Below are positions 38,001 to 46,548 of a DNA stretch of 64,000 bases, piece after piece. Origin of the DNA: Macrococcoides bohemicum. GTDB taxonomy: Bacteria > Bacillota > Bacilli > Staphylococcales > Staphylococcaceae. The notes under the pieces were generated by a model. That model searched no databases. It saw only the letters and a program-made list of their open reading frames with translations, and had not been told where the DNA came from. The stretch covers positions 1 through 64,000 of the forward strand of contig NZ_PZJG01000006.1 of assembly GCF_003259675.1 (NCBI RefSeq), given 5' to 3'. The position numbers and the translations under genes were made by a program. Each line of letters opens with the position of its first letter. Position 1 is the first letter of the stretch.

Positions 38001-38087
38001 GCGTTTGTTTTAGAACTATGATCTTTTAGAATGAAGTGAAACCTATCGCTTTAAGAGTAGGATTGCACGAGTGTTTTAGAACTATGA
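32057..38087 (+). CRISPR. Type II-A CRISPR array, about 91 spacers
   Basis: A 36-bp repeat begins GTTTTAGAACTATGATC and ends GAATGAAGTGAAAC. It is repeated with spacers of 29-31 bases (mostly 30). I counted 91 full spacers by hand. Repeats are nearly invariant over 6 kb. Near the distal end one repeat is cut after 27 bases (37911-37937) and followed by only 3 bases before the next repeat. The last unit is a 15-base partial repeat at 38073. Repeats match the tracrRNA anti-repeat, so array and cas genes belong together. Several spacers contain gene-start-like sequences, as expected for phage or plasmid targets. Confidence 0.99.
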
Positions 38088-38120
38088 GATGGTGGATGGG
38101 ATAGAGAGATTGAGTTTGTA

Positions 38121-38222
38121 GTTTTAGTACTCTGCGAAATTTAGTATAAGTGAGATTTTGATGCGTATTATAAATCTTTAAAATGCGTTATAGTACTCTG
38201 TGAAATATGGATTCTGACCAAC
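38121..38222 (+). CRISPR. Relic of a second, different CRISPR array (two degenerate repeats)
   Basis: GTTTTAGTACTCTGCGAAAT at 38121 and GTTATAGTACTCTGTGAAAT at 38187 are exactly 66 bases apart, the 36+30 period of type II-A arrays. Their first 14 bases (GTTTTAGTACTCTG) equal the start of the repeat used by the S. aureus Cas9 type, not that of the array here. The first copy continues with a TTTAG-TATAAGTGAGAT part also resembling that repeat; the second decays after 22 bases. No matching cas genes are present in the window. Confidence 0.6.
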
Positions 38223-38269
38223 CCTATAAATTAGATGTTCCGAGGTTAGTAATCTAGAGAATATGCAGA

Positions 38270-38389
38270 TTGATTTCGGATAGTGAACACTTTAACTATA
38301 CGCTCGAAAACGTTAATAAGAAATACAAGATGAACGTTAAAGAGTTAGGTAAGGATAAAGAGAAGTTAGAATTGTTTCTAGAAAAATAA
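38270..38389 (+). pseudogene. C-terminal coding remnant, unknown
   Basis: A 39-codon open stretch ends at TAA 38387. It encodes a charged, helix-like sequence (NVNKKYKMNVKELGKDKEKL) that looks like the end of a real protein, but no plausible start or RBS exists apart from a TTG. A stop lies a few codons upstream. It fits gene debris between the CRISPR arrays and the DUF262 genes. No family is recognised. Confidence 0.3.
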
Positions 38390-38407
38390 TATAAAATGAT
38401 TCTTTAC

Positions 38408-38434
38408 AACCGATTCCTAATCGAATCGTTTTTT
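38408..38434 (+). terminator. GATTC/GAATC hairpin with T run
   Basis: CCGATTCCTAATCGAATCG followed by six T. It is nearly the same sequence as the terminator at 41730-41748 on the other side of the DUF262 pair. Confidence 0.65.
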
Positions 38435-38526
38435 CATGTCCAAAATTTTTCACTATATCACATAATTTTCAAATATTTAATGTATTTATATTATAATAAA
38501 GAAAATATTAATTAAGAGGATACGAC

Positions 38527-39876
38527 ATGACACTTATAACTAATGACTTAAAGATACTATCGCTTAAAGATTTGATGTTGAGTTCAAATGGAGAAGGATC
38601 ATTAACCCTTAAAATTCCTTCCTATCAAAGGCCTTATCGCTGGAGTTCTAAATCTGCTAATCAATTATTTATGGATATCTATGAAGCATTTAATAATAAT
38701 ATATCAGAATATCGCTTAGGGAGTGTGATTCTTCACAAAGATAACGATTTCTATAATATTGTAGATGGTCAGCAGAGGCTTACCACATTATCTATCTTAT
38801 TATTTGTTATAAAAAGTGAAAACAGTGATTATGAAGACAGATTATCTTTACTTAATGAAAAGTATGACGACTTGTCTCATGCAGCGATCGTTCGTAACTT
38901 TGATATCTTGAACAAACGTGTTGGAGAATTAAGTCTGGATGAAATAAAGAGATTAGAGCAGTATCTGTTAGAACGATGTACAATCGTTCAGATTGTTACA
39001 GACAACGTTCAGGAAGCATTTCAGTTCTTTGATTCTCAGAATTCTAGAGGAAAGGCACTTGCGCCGCATGATTTACTCAAGTCTTATCATTTACGAGAAA
39101 TGAAACATAATGATGAACAAGCGACTATGGATTTAATTCAGCAGTGGGAGAATATCGATCAAGCGAGACTTTCACTGATATTTGAGTGGTATCTCTATCC
39201 AATCCATCAGTGGCAAAGAAATAAAGATGGTATTGGTTATTCTTCAAAGAATATAGATGTATTTAAAGGGATTAACGCTGACAGTACGTTTAACTATGCA
39301 ATGTATCATAAAGCAAGTCACCTTTATGTTGAACAGTTTAATAGAAGTGGCAACAATGAGCTCTTCGCTTCTACTCCTATAACGCAGTTTCAATTAACAG
39401 AACCGATTATAGCAGGTAGGCGTTTTTTTGAATATATATTGTATTACGAGAAATTGCTAAAGAAAGTAGCATATAGAATCAATAATGCGAACCGTGAGCA
39501 TCCAGAAGTGCTGGGGGACGAAAGTGTGCGAGGCGATTGGCTTACGAAAAGGTTGTATGAAGCTTTAGTATTAATGTGTATTGATCGTTTTGGAGAGGAA
39601 GCATTCACTCCAAGGATTGAAAATATATTATATACATGGAGTTATTCGATTAGACTGCATATGAAAAGAGTGAGCAAACTAACGATTAATAAGTATGCGC
39701 AAGGCAATCATGAAATTAATCCAGGATTGAATTTATTTGAGCGTATTAAAGAAATGAGACATCCAAATGAACTTATGGAAATACTGTTTAAACAACCTGA
39801 ACACCATAATAAATATAAAATAATGAAAGAAGAAATTTTCAAAATTAATCATTGGAGCTTAAATAATGACGAATAA
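38527..39876 (+). CDS. DUF262 protein (ParB-like NTPase), partner A
   Basis: 449-aa protein with an N-terminal DUF262 domain: PSYQRPYRW (near residue 31), GSVIL and IVDGQQRLTTL (near residue 78), the conserved nucleotide-binding pattern, and QFFDSQNSRGKALAPHDLLKSY around residue 165. The C-terminal half is helical and has no HNH motif. DUF262 proteins include GmrS of type IV restriction systems, BrxU and SspE. AAGAGG precedes the ATG. The end overlaps the next gene by 11 bases, so the two are coupled. Location directly behind a CRISPR array suggests a defence role; this is inference. Confidence 0.88.
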   Translation: MTLITNDLKILSLKDLMLSSNGEGSLTLKIPSYQRPYRWSSKSANQLFMDIYEAFNNNISEYRLGSVILHKDNDFYNIVDGQQRLTTLSILLFVIKSENSDYEDRLSLLNEKYDDLSHAAIVRNFDILNKRVGELSLDEIKRLEQYLLERCTIVQIVTDNVQEAFQFFDSQNSRGKALAPHDLLKSYHLREMKHNDEQATMDLIQQWENIDQARLSLIFEWYLYPIHQWQRNKDGIGYSSKNIDVFKGINADSTFNYAMYHKASHLYVEQFNRSGNNELFASTPITQFQLTEPIIAGRRFFEYILYYEKLLKKVAYRINNANREHPEVLGDESVRGDWLTKRLYEALVLMCIDRFGEEAFTPRIENILYTWSYSIRLHMKRVSKLTINKYAQGNHEINPGLNLFERIKEMRHPNELMEILFKQPEHHNKYKIMKEEIFKINHWSLNNDE

Positions 39877-41740
39877 TAAACAGAGTATATCAGGATATAC
39901 AAATAAAAATGTATTTACCAAATCAGCATCCGAAATTTTTAAGAACATGCGTTTCTTGATCCCCATCTATCAACGAAATTATGCATGGGGTGAGACTCAA
40001 ATTGTACAACTCATTGAAGATATAGACAGTGCAGTGACACTGGATACGGATACAGGTGAGTACTTCTTAGGAAATTTAATCTTAAATAAAAGAGATACGT
40101 TATCTGACGAAGACTATCTATATACGAATGAAGTCATTGATGGGCAGCAGAGGCTCACGACATTGTATTTACTATGTATTTATTTAGGCATCGACTTTGA
40201 TAAAGAAGCATTGAGGTTTGAAGCGAGAGTACAGTCAAATCAGACGTTGGATTTAATTAATGAAGCTAATGTTAATAATTATGGCAGTATACTATCTGAT
40301 GAAATCTTAAAAGGTTATGAGATTATTAAAAATTATTTCCTGGTACATAAAATAGTTAAAGAAGACTTTAAAACTAAGTTAACTAAAGTGAAGTTAGTTG
40401 TTATCTATGTCCCACAAGATATTGATTTGAACCATTACTTTGAAATTATGAATACACGTGGTGAGCAGCTTGAACTACATGAAATTGCTAAGGCAAGAAT
40501 CTTAGAGCAAATGACATCTAGTAATGATCAAACGTTAGCTGCAACAATCTGGGATGCATGTTCCAATATGAATCGATATGTACAGATGAATTTTAGCAGC
40601 GATTTTAGGGGAGAAATATTTAATGATAACTGGGATAATCTTAAAGAAAATCTAAAGTGCTTCGATGATTTATCAACGAATAATAATAGTGGAAATCACA
40701 ACGAGCAAATGACACTAATAGATAGAATTAAGGGTAAAGGTGATACAAAAGGAGATACGAGCAACACTGTATTCGAAAATGATGGTGAACGATTCGATTC
40801 TATTATTTCATTTCCTAATTTTTTGCTCCAGGTTAACGCTGCCTTAAGTAAAGAGGATAATGAAACACCGGGTTTAGATGATAAACAGCTATTACAAAGC
40901 TTAGCGTGGGTCTGGCAGAAAAATGATGATGAAAGCGATGAAGACAGAGGAAAGCAATCTAAAGACTTTCTATTTCAACTATTAAAGACAAGAATCATAT
41001 TCGATAGAATAATTATCAAAAGAGAATACAAAGGTAAAGCTCTAAATGAAGGTAGATGGTCATTACAGAAAATGAAAAGATATGTCGAGAGAGAAAATTA
41101 TACAGCTGATTATGTTGATACTTTAAAAGGGTCAGAGAATAAACAATTAAAAGTGTTACAATCAGCGCTTAGAGTGACCTATACATCACCGAAAGCAATG
41201 CGCTGGATTACGCTAGTGCTTAAAAGTATCCTGAATGAGAATAAAGAGGAATCAGATGTTATTCAGATACTTGAAGATTACTGTAGAGAAAGCGTAAGAA
41301 AATCTGATTATAAGAACAAACGTGGTTTTCAGATAGAACATATCGTATTTAATTATCTGGATTATCTATTGTACAGAGATGGGTATGAAAATGAACAAAA
41401 GCAAGTGATTACTAAGTTATCAAACTGGGAGTTCCAATTTAGAAACTCAATTGAACATTTCTATCCACAACATCCTTTGAATGGAGATATATGGGATGAA
41501 CACGATGAATTAAATAGCTTCGGTAATCTCGCACTTATATCAGTAAGTGGCAATTCAATGTTCTCCAATCGTATACCGGAAGAGAAAGCTAAAGTTGAGC
41601 ATATCATTAACCAAAGCTTGAAACTGGAGATTATGGCACATATAACGAAAAAATCAGGGTGGAGTAAAGAAAAGGTTAAATGTCATTGTGATGAAATGAT
41701 AACGATAATAGATAATGATATTAGAAAAGCCGATTCATAA
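39866..41740 (+). CDS. DUF262-DUF1524 HNH nuclease, partner B
   Basis: 624-aa protein. The N-terminal DUF262 has IPIYQRNYAWGETQ and EVIDGQQRLTTLY and FEIMNTRGEQLELHEIAKA. The C-terminal DUF1524 domain carries the HNH pattern SIEHFYPQHP (near residue 530), then NSFGNLALIS and a late NRIPEEKAKV. All expected residues are present. In GmrSD-type enzymes the DUF262 NTPase controls a DUF1524 nuclease that cuts modified phage DNA. Here the partner A has DUF262 only and this gene has both, so the system is GmrSD-like but not the single-fusion form. A terminator follows. Confidence 0.9.
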   Translation: MTNNKQSISGYTNKNVFTKSASEIFKNMRFLIPIYQRNYAWGETQIVQLIEDIDSAVTLDTDTGEYFLGNLILNKRDTLSDEDYLYTNEVIDGQQRLTTLYLLCIYLGIDFDKEALRFEARVQSNQTLDLINEANVNNYGSILSDEILKGYEIIKNYFLVHKIVKEDFKTKLTKVKLVVIYVPQDIDLNHYFEIMNTRGEQLELHEIAKARILEQMTSSNDQTLAATIWDACSNMNRYVQMNFSSDFRGEIFNDNWDNLKENLKCFDDLSTNNNSGNHNEQMTLIDRIKGKGDTKGDTSNTVFENDGERFDSIISFPNFLLQVNAALSKEDNETPGLDDKQLLQSLAWVWQKNDDESDEDRGKQSKDFLFQLLKTRIIFDRIIIKREYKGKALNEGRWSLQKMKRYVERENYTADYVDTLKGSENKQLKVLQSALRVTYTSPKAMRWITLVLKSILNENKEESDVIQILEDYCRESVRKSDYKNKRGFQIEHIVFNYLDYLLYRDGYENEQKQVITKLSNWEFQFRNSIEHFYPQHPLNGDIWDEHDELNSFGNLALISVSGNSMFSNRIPEEKAKVEHIINQSLKLEIMAHITKKSGWSKEKVKCHCDEMITIIDNDIRKADS

Positions 41741-41756
41741 TCGAATCGGCTTTAAT
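41725..41756 (+). terminator. Terminator of the DUF262 operon
   Basis: AAAGCCGATTC-ATAATC-GAATCGGCTTT followed by AATTATT. The core is shared with 38408-38426 upstream of the pair. Confidence 0.8.
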
Positions 41757-41769
41757 TATTGAATGAAGC

Positions 41770-42522
41770 TTAATTGTCTGGCGCCAGCAACAGTTCATAG
41801 CGTTCAGCTATCTTTTCATAACCTTGTCGCTGATACATATCGCGTGCGGTATCGTTTCCATCTGCAATAAGGAATACCTGCTTGCCGTGGGCCAAGTCAT
41901 ACACCGCTTCTTGCAGACGACTCCCGATACCACGTTTACGATACGTTTCAATCACGTAGAAGTCATCGATTTCTACCGTCTCGTCTTCTATAATCGCTTC
42001 TATCTTACCTGCAGGCATATTGTCTATGTATGCGACAATCTGTAGTATGTTATGCTTTAACAAATCACGTCTATGTGTCTCGTCTTTCAGCTTTACAAAG
42101 TCTTCTCCGTACTCGATTTCTCCAGCTGCACAGACCTTTAGGAAGTCATCGAATATGGGTCCGTCCTGTGTAACTACCTCGCAAACGACCTCATCGTTAC
42201 GTCTTAACTGTTTCGGATGCTTTAGTTCATACAATTCCATCATCTCTAGGTTACAACCATGTGATTTCGCATAAGCGACAATTGATTCCGGAATCACTTC
42301 GTTGTCAGGAAAGATGAATAGTAGGTGTTGTTGATGATATTTCATATGAAAATCACGCTGATATGATAAATCTTCTTTAAATAGTTCTAGCGTCGGCATC
42401 TCTTTATATTCGAAGTAGTTTGCGTAATACTTAATTAACTGACTCGACGTATGATAGTGAATATAACGGGCGCTTTCTTCTAATATGTCCGCACTATTAT
42501 GTGTATCTTTAAATGACAGCAT
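41770..42522 (-). CDS. GNAT-family acetyltransferase
   Basis: 250-aa protein with the acetyltransferase fold in the C-terminal third: VIETYRKRGIGSRLQEAVYDLA is the acetyl-CoA loop and helix, followed by FLIADGNDTARDMYQRQGYE. The N-terminal part is an additional domain without clear family. The ATG at 42522 has GAGG 8 bases upstream; a longer frame lacks an RBS. The substrate is unknown. Confidence 0.85.
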   Translation of the reverse strand: MLSFKDTHNSADILEESARYIHYHTSSQLIKYYANYFEYKEMPTLELFKEDLSYQRDFHMKYHQQHLLFIFPDNEVIPESIVAYAKSHGCNLEMMELYELKHPKQLRRNDEVVCEVVTQDGPIFDDFLKVCAAGEIEYGEDFVKLKDETHRRDLLKHNILQIVAYIDNMPAGKIEAIIEDETVEIDDFYVIETYRKRGIGSRLQEAVYDLAHGKQVFLIADGNDTARDMYQRQGYEKIAERYELLLAPDN

Positions 42523-42627
42523 GTTATTACCTCGCTTTTTATTATTTATTATACATGATTTTATATACACTATATATTTTACAGTAATTGTATTAAAATG
42601 GTATTAATATGATAAAAGAGGTGCTAC

Positions 42628-43167
42628 ATGGATAAAAAGGATTTCAAGAGAACATTTCAATATTTTATAAAGAATTTATTTAACTTTAAAGGAGAACTGC
42701 CATTTCATCTGTATAAGAAGCTGATGCTTATTCCGCAAATCTGTGCTTTTATTATACTTGCATTATTCATGATCTATTTATTTAAAGATATATTCAGTGG
42801 TTATCCTTATCACGATTTGTCGCTGAAAGAAGCAGAACGTCTAGAGGCACTGGATCAGTTCAAACGCTTTAGTGCTATTATATTTTTCTTCGTATTCTTG
42901 TATTTATCATCTTTATCTACAGAGATAAAGCGATTCAGATTTCTAAGGAAGTCACCAGCTGTGTATTTAGCGCTTGGATGCATAGGTTTACCTTTAATCT
43001 ATGCCTATAGTTATTATTCTAACGTTATTATGCATAGTACGAGTACCGTCGGCATATTACTCATCATTTTAATACCGTGGTTTGCGAACAATAAGAATAA
43101 ACCGACCGACCGCGACAAATTGTATGAAGACTATGATTTTGAGGATATCGAAAAGTTGGAACAGTGA
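42628..43167 (+). CDS. Membrane protein of unknown function
   Basis: 179-aa protein with about four hydrophobic segments (IPQICAFIILALFMIYLF, FSAIIFFFVFLYLSSL, VYLALGCIGLPLIYAY, TVGILLIILIPWF), a basic N-terminus and an acidic cytoplasmic tail (KLYEDYDFEDIEKLEQ). AGAGGTG precedes the ATG. No family is recognised. It probably shares a transcript with the next membrane protein gene, 35 bases away. Confidence 0.7.
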   Translation: MDKKDFKRTFQYFIKNLFNFKGELPFHLYKKLMLIPQICAFIILALFMIYLFKDIFSGYPYHDLSLKEAERLEALDQFKRFSAIIFFFVFLYLSSLSTEIKRFRFLRKSPAVYLALGCIGLPLIYAYSYYSNVIMHSTSTVGILLIILIPWFANNKNKPTDRDKLYEDYDFEDIEKLEQ

Positions 43168-43202
43168 AGTTATATTAAAACATATAGAAAGGATGTCGTG
43201 AT

Positions 43203-43625
43203 ATGACGAAGAAACTATGGCTAAATTATCTTATCTATGGAATTATTGTAGTGATGTTATTATGGTTATTGATTGATAGTGGCGTGCAGCAGGAACCGTT
43301 TATATTTACTTTTCTTATAGTAGTTTTAATTGGACCATTCTTTATCATTTCTCACGAAACGAGACTCAGGCAGTTACTTCATAGAAATCGACTGGCAGGG
43401 TTAGAGCAACGTGTAGCACAGAAGAAGTACGAATATACAGTGCTTGCAGTGATGTTGATTATCTCTTTGTTATTGCATATGTATTACAAGATGAATGATA
43501 TGGATACGTCAGGGTTGTTCAATTTTACCGTTGCTATTTTCGGTGCAGCGGTAGGTACGAACATGAGGCATATTGTTGATAGACAGGAGATAAAAGAAAT
43601 AAAAGAGAAATCCATGTTTAAGTGA
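43203..43625 (+). CDS. Small membrane protein of unknown function
   Basis: 140-aa protein with four hydrophobic segments (LIYGIIVVMLLWLL, FTFLIVVLIGPFFII, YTVLAVMLIISLLLHMY, FNFTVAIFGAAVGTN) and a Lys/Glu-rich tail. GAAAGGA precedes the ATG. It lies in tandem with another unknown membrane protein and has no recognised family. Confidence 0.7.
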   Translation: MTKKLWLNYLIYGIIVVMLLWLLIDSGVQQEPFIFTFLIVVLIGPFFIISHETRLRQLLHRNRLAGLEQRVAQKKYEYTVLAVMLIISLLLHMYYKMNDMDTSGLFNFTVAIFGAAVGTNMRHIVDRQEIKEIKEKSMFK

Positions 43626-43627
43626 AT

Positions 43628-43680
43628 AAACTGCACCCCGAAAGTTAGATTTTAAGTCAAACGTTCAGGGTGCCGTTTAT
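43628..43680. terminator. Terminator between converging genes
   Basis: AAACTGCACCC...GGGTGCCGTTT forms a long imperfect hairpin between the membrane protein gene and the hydrolase gene. Confidence 0.6.
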
Positions 43681-43694
43681 TTGTATTAAGCCTT

Positions 43695-44531
43695 TTATTT
43701 CTTGGGTAATGACTTAATCTCATCACGCTTACCATTTAAAACATCGTCTAAATATTTACCGTATAACCCTTCATCGTCTTTAGAAATTAAATGACCATAA
43801 CCTTCCAGCACGATACGTCTTGTATCCCATCCCTGACTTCGATAGAAAGCCTCACTTTCCTTACTTTTCTTTAATGTATTAAAGCCTTTCGCGTATTTGT
43901 CAGTACCATCATCATGTTCTCCTACAATCCATGTTAATGGGAATGGTTCCTGGATGACGTCACTTTTAGGTAATGTATCTGTAATACCTTCAGACTTCGG
44001 TGAGCCCCCGCCACCAAATAATACAGCACCACCGCGTTTCACACCTGCTTTCTTCAAATCATGAAGCAACCAGTATGCCACTTCTTCAGAACCTCCCGAG
44101 AATGACCCGATCCATAAGTTGTCGTGAGCTGGTAATGTGTGAATAAGCTCGACGAGATATTCATTATTCTGCTCCCCGTTTGTCCACCAAGTCTTGTCCT
44201 TACTCGGCGTCTTCGGTACAATGAGCGTTAATTGATGTGCTGCAGCTGTCTGTTTTATGCCGTGTGGTCCTTCCAGATAATACTTTGTATCAGGTTCATA
44301 AAATTCTGCTGCCCCGTCACCATGTAGCCAGAGTAACGTTCCTTTTGCGTGTGTTGCAGGGTAGATAAGATAGTTAATCTGCGTACCATCACTCGTAGTG
44401 AAGTGTTCAGGATTATTTGCTTTGTGGGTTACAACATGTGTCGTTTTATTCGTGACGATAATGAATAGAGTAATCAGAACGATTAAGCTGAAGCATACAA
44501 TAATAAGTTTATTTCGTGACGTATTTGTCAT
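43695..44531 (-). CDS. Membrane-anchored alpha/beta hydrolase
   Basis: 278-aa protein with an N-terminal membrane anchor (LIIVCFSLIVLITLFIIV) and an extracytoplasmic alpha/beta-hydrolase domain. The oxyanion region LLWLHGDGAAEF, the nucleophile elbow GSFSGGS and a late GYGHLIS with the catalytic His are visible; the Asp is probably in GEHDDGT. The substrate is unknown. GAAAGGA precedes the ATG. Confidence 0.82.
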   Translation of the reverse strand: MTNTSRNKLIIVCFSLIVLITLFIIVTNKTTHVVTHKANNPEHFTTSDGTQINYLIYPATHAKGTLLWLHGDGAAEFYEPDTKYYLEGPHGIKQTAAAHQLTLIVPKTPSKDKTWWTNGEQNNEYLVELIHTLPAHDNLWIGSFSGGSEEVAYWLLHDLKKAGVKRGGAVLFGGGGSPKSEGITDTLPKSDVIQEPFPLTWIVGEHDDGTDKYAKGFNTLKKSKESEAFYRSQGWDTRRIVLEGYGHLISKDDEGLYGKYLDDVLNGKRDEIKSLPKK

Positions 44532-44730
44532 AGTGCATCCTTTCGAACATTAATATGTATATAGGATAAGTCTTTTGGTGTTTAAGTTCACTAGCTTCGT
44601 AGTTAATCGAATTATCATACTTTGCATGATAGTCCTCCATTATAATTGCCAGGTCATTTGCGTCCATACCTTTTGCATTTTGCATCGTAATATTGATATC
44701 TTTGTATCCAATCTTATTATTCAGATGCAT
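44509..44730 (-). CDS. Possible small protein upstream of the hydrolase
   Basis: A 73-codon frame overlaps the hydrolase start by 23 bases. Its composition (ITMQNAKGMDANDLAIIMED) looks like a real protein rather than a shadow, but no clear ribosome binding site precedes the ATG and no family is recognised. It may be an intact small gene coupled to the hydrolase or the end of a decayed one. Confidence 0.35.
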   Translation of the reverse strand: MHLNNKIGYKDINITMQNAKGMDANDLAIIMEDYHAKYDNSINYEASELKHQKTYPIYILMFERMHYDKYVTK

Positions 44731-44896
44731 CGTTTATTTGTATATTATTATACCCTCTATCTTAGCAAATAAATCTTAAAAGGACATCTAGATCAAATAC
44801 CTTTCTGTACTATGTTAAAACATACATACTATAAAGATTGAGGGAACTCATATATAATCATTCTTTGAATATTACAAGTCATATAAGGGGTTGTTT

Positions 44897-45038
44897 ATGC
44901 TGGATTATGGTTCAGCAGTATTTGTCGGCGAACTGGAACTCATCTTTCCATATAGCACGTGAGAATAAGATGTGGATTGAATGCGAACCTCTAGGACGTT
45001 CTTTGATAGAGGAAGGTTATATTATAAAGCGTTTCTAG
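44897..45038 (+). pseudogene. Possible frameshifted gene remnant
   Basis: ATG at 44897, 7 bases after AAGGGG, opens MLDYGSAVFVGELELIFPYS and stops at TGA 44960. The neighbouring frame then continues ENKMWIECEPLGRSLIEEGY to a stop at 45038. A +1 shift would join them into one ~47-residue protein. No family is recognised. The rest of the 44731-45143 gap is AT-rich and I see nothing else in it except the promoter region of the next gene. Confidence 0.3.
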
Positions 45039-45143
45039 TATTATTGTTGAATAATAAATCATAATCTTTGTTGTAAGTTAATCTTAAGTGTTATTATATT
45101 AGTATGATTGAGAACAATAATATAAAGTTGAGGTGGGGAATAT

Positions 45144-46544
45144 ATGAACAATAAACATTATGATGTGATTTATATCGGAAGTGGTCATGCAGCATGGCAC
45201 GGCGCACTTATCTTGAACCAGATGAAGAAGCGTGTAGCGATAATTGAAAAAGATAAGATTGCTGGTACGTGTACGAATTATGGGTGTAATCCTAAAATCT
45301 TATTAGAAGGACCATTTGAAGCGATTGAGTCTCTCAAGCATTATGGTGATATTGTAGATACGCTCCCTCAAGTGAACTGGTCGAAGTTAATGGATTATAA
45401 ACGCGAGACGATTAATCCGATGCATGAAGGATTGGAACAAATCTTCAAAGATCAGGGCATTGATATTATCAAAGGTGAAGGGCTGCTGAAAGATGCGCAC
45501 ACGGTGAGCGTTGATGGAACAGAATACCACGGGAAGTTCATCGTGCTTGCAACGGGACAGCGTAGTCATATACTAGATATTGAAGGTAAGGAACTTATGC
45601 ACAACAGTACCGACTTTATGGAGCTGGATACGTTCCCTGAACGCATCACCTTCCTGGGCGGTGGTTATATCAGCATAGAGTTCGCTTCAATTGCTGCCAA
45701 GATGGGCAGTGAAGTGTCGGTGATTGGTCATTCTGATACTGTGCTGAAGCAATATCATCAGCCATATGTACAGAAACTGGTCAAGAAGCTGGAAGATGAA
45801 GGTGTGAAATTCCACCTGAATATTGATGTCAATAAGCTTGAACAGACAGAGGATGGTTTGAAGTTCACTGACGACAAAGGCTTTGAACTATATACAGATT
45901 ACGTTGTAGATGCAACAGGGCGTGTACCGAATGTGGAAGGTATCGGATTAGAGCAAGTGGGTGTGGATTACGATAAGCAAGGTATTAAAGTCAACAAGTT
46001 CATGCAGACATCTGTGCCAAACATCTATGCCAGTGGGGATGTGGTAAGTAAGAAAATACCGAAATTAACACCGACGGCAACATTCGAATCGAACTATATT
46101 GCATTAAATATTTTAGGAAGCGATGCAGACAAGAAGAAATTCCCGCTAAAGGCATTAAAGTTATTACCGATTAAATATCCAGCGATTCCAAATGTCGTGT
46201 ATTCACTTCCTCGAATTGCACACGTTGGTATGACCGTAGAAGAGGCGAGTAAGAAGTCGGGATATAAAGTGAAGACGATTAAATTTGGTGAACAGCTTGA
46301 ATTTCAGTATAAGCATGAACGTGATGCTGAAATGAAAGTCGTGCTTGATGGTCGTAATAGATTGAAAGGTGCTGTAATCTATGGCAGTGCAGCAGATGAT
46401 TTAATCAATATTCTAACACTGATTATTAATAAGAAAATGAGTGGTCGGGAAGTAAATAAGATGATATTTGCATTTCCAAGTGCATCAAGTGGTGTTATCC
46501 AGCTTCTTGGCATGCATATGATGGGCGTGGATATTGATTTATAA
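45144..46544 (+). CDS. FAD/NAD(P)-dependent disulfide-oxidoreductase-like protein
   Basis: 466-aa flavoprotein related to dihydrolipoamide dehydrogenase and mercuric reductase. It has the FAD-binding start YIGSGHAAWHGALIL, the redox-active CXXXXC as GTCTNYGCNPK (residues ~45-50), the NAD motif FLGGGYISIEFASIAAKMG and the second FAD motif IYASGDVV. The usual C-terminal HPTxxE base motif is not present; the position reads FAFPSASSG. A reductase for an unknown disulfide or metal is likely. GAGGTGGGG precedes the ATG. Confidence 0.85.
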   Translation: MNNKHYDVIYIGSGHAAWHGALILNQMKKRVAIIEKDKIAGTCTNYGCNPKILLEGPFEAIESLKHYGDIVDTLPQVNWSKLMDYKRETINPMHEGLEQIFKDQGIDIIKGEGLLKDAHTVSVDGTEYHGKFIVLATGQRSHILDIEGKELMHNSTDFMELDTFPERITFLGGGYISIEFASIAAKMGSEVSVIGHSDTVLKQYHQPYVQKLVKKLEDEGVKFHLNIDVNKLEQTEDGLKFTDDKGFELYTDYVVDATGRVPNVEGIGLEQVGVDYDKQGIKVNKFMQTSVPNIYASGDVVSKKIPKLTPTATFESNYIALNILGSDADKKKFPLKALKLLPIKYPAIPNVVYSLPRIAHVGMTVEEASKKSGYKVKTIKFGEQLEFQYKHERDAEMKVVLDGRNRLKGAVIYGSAADDLINILTLIINKKMSGREVNKMIFAFPSASSGVIQLLGMHMMGVDIDL

Positions 46545-46548
46545 AATA

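Noticed and set aside
32093-38072. Self-targeting spacers matching genes inside this window
   Set aside because: I noticed none while reading, but a manual comparison of 91 spacers is not exhaustive, so this is not a claim that there are none.
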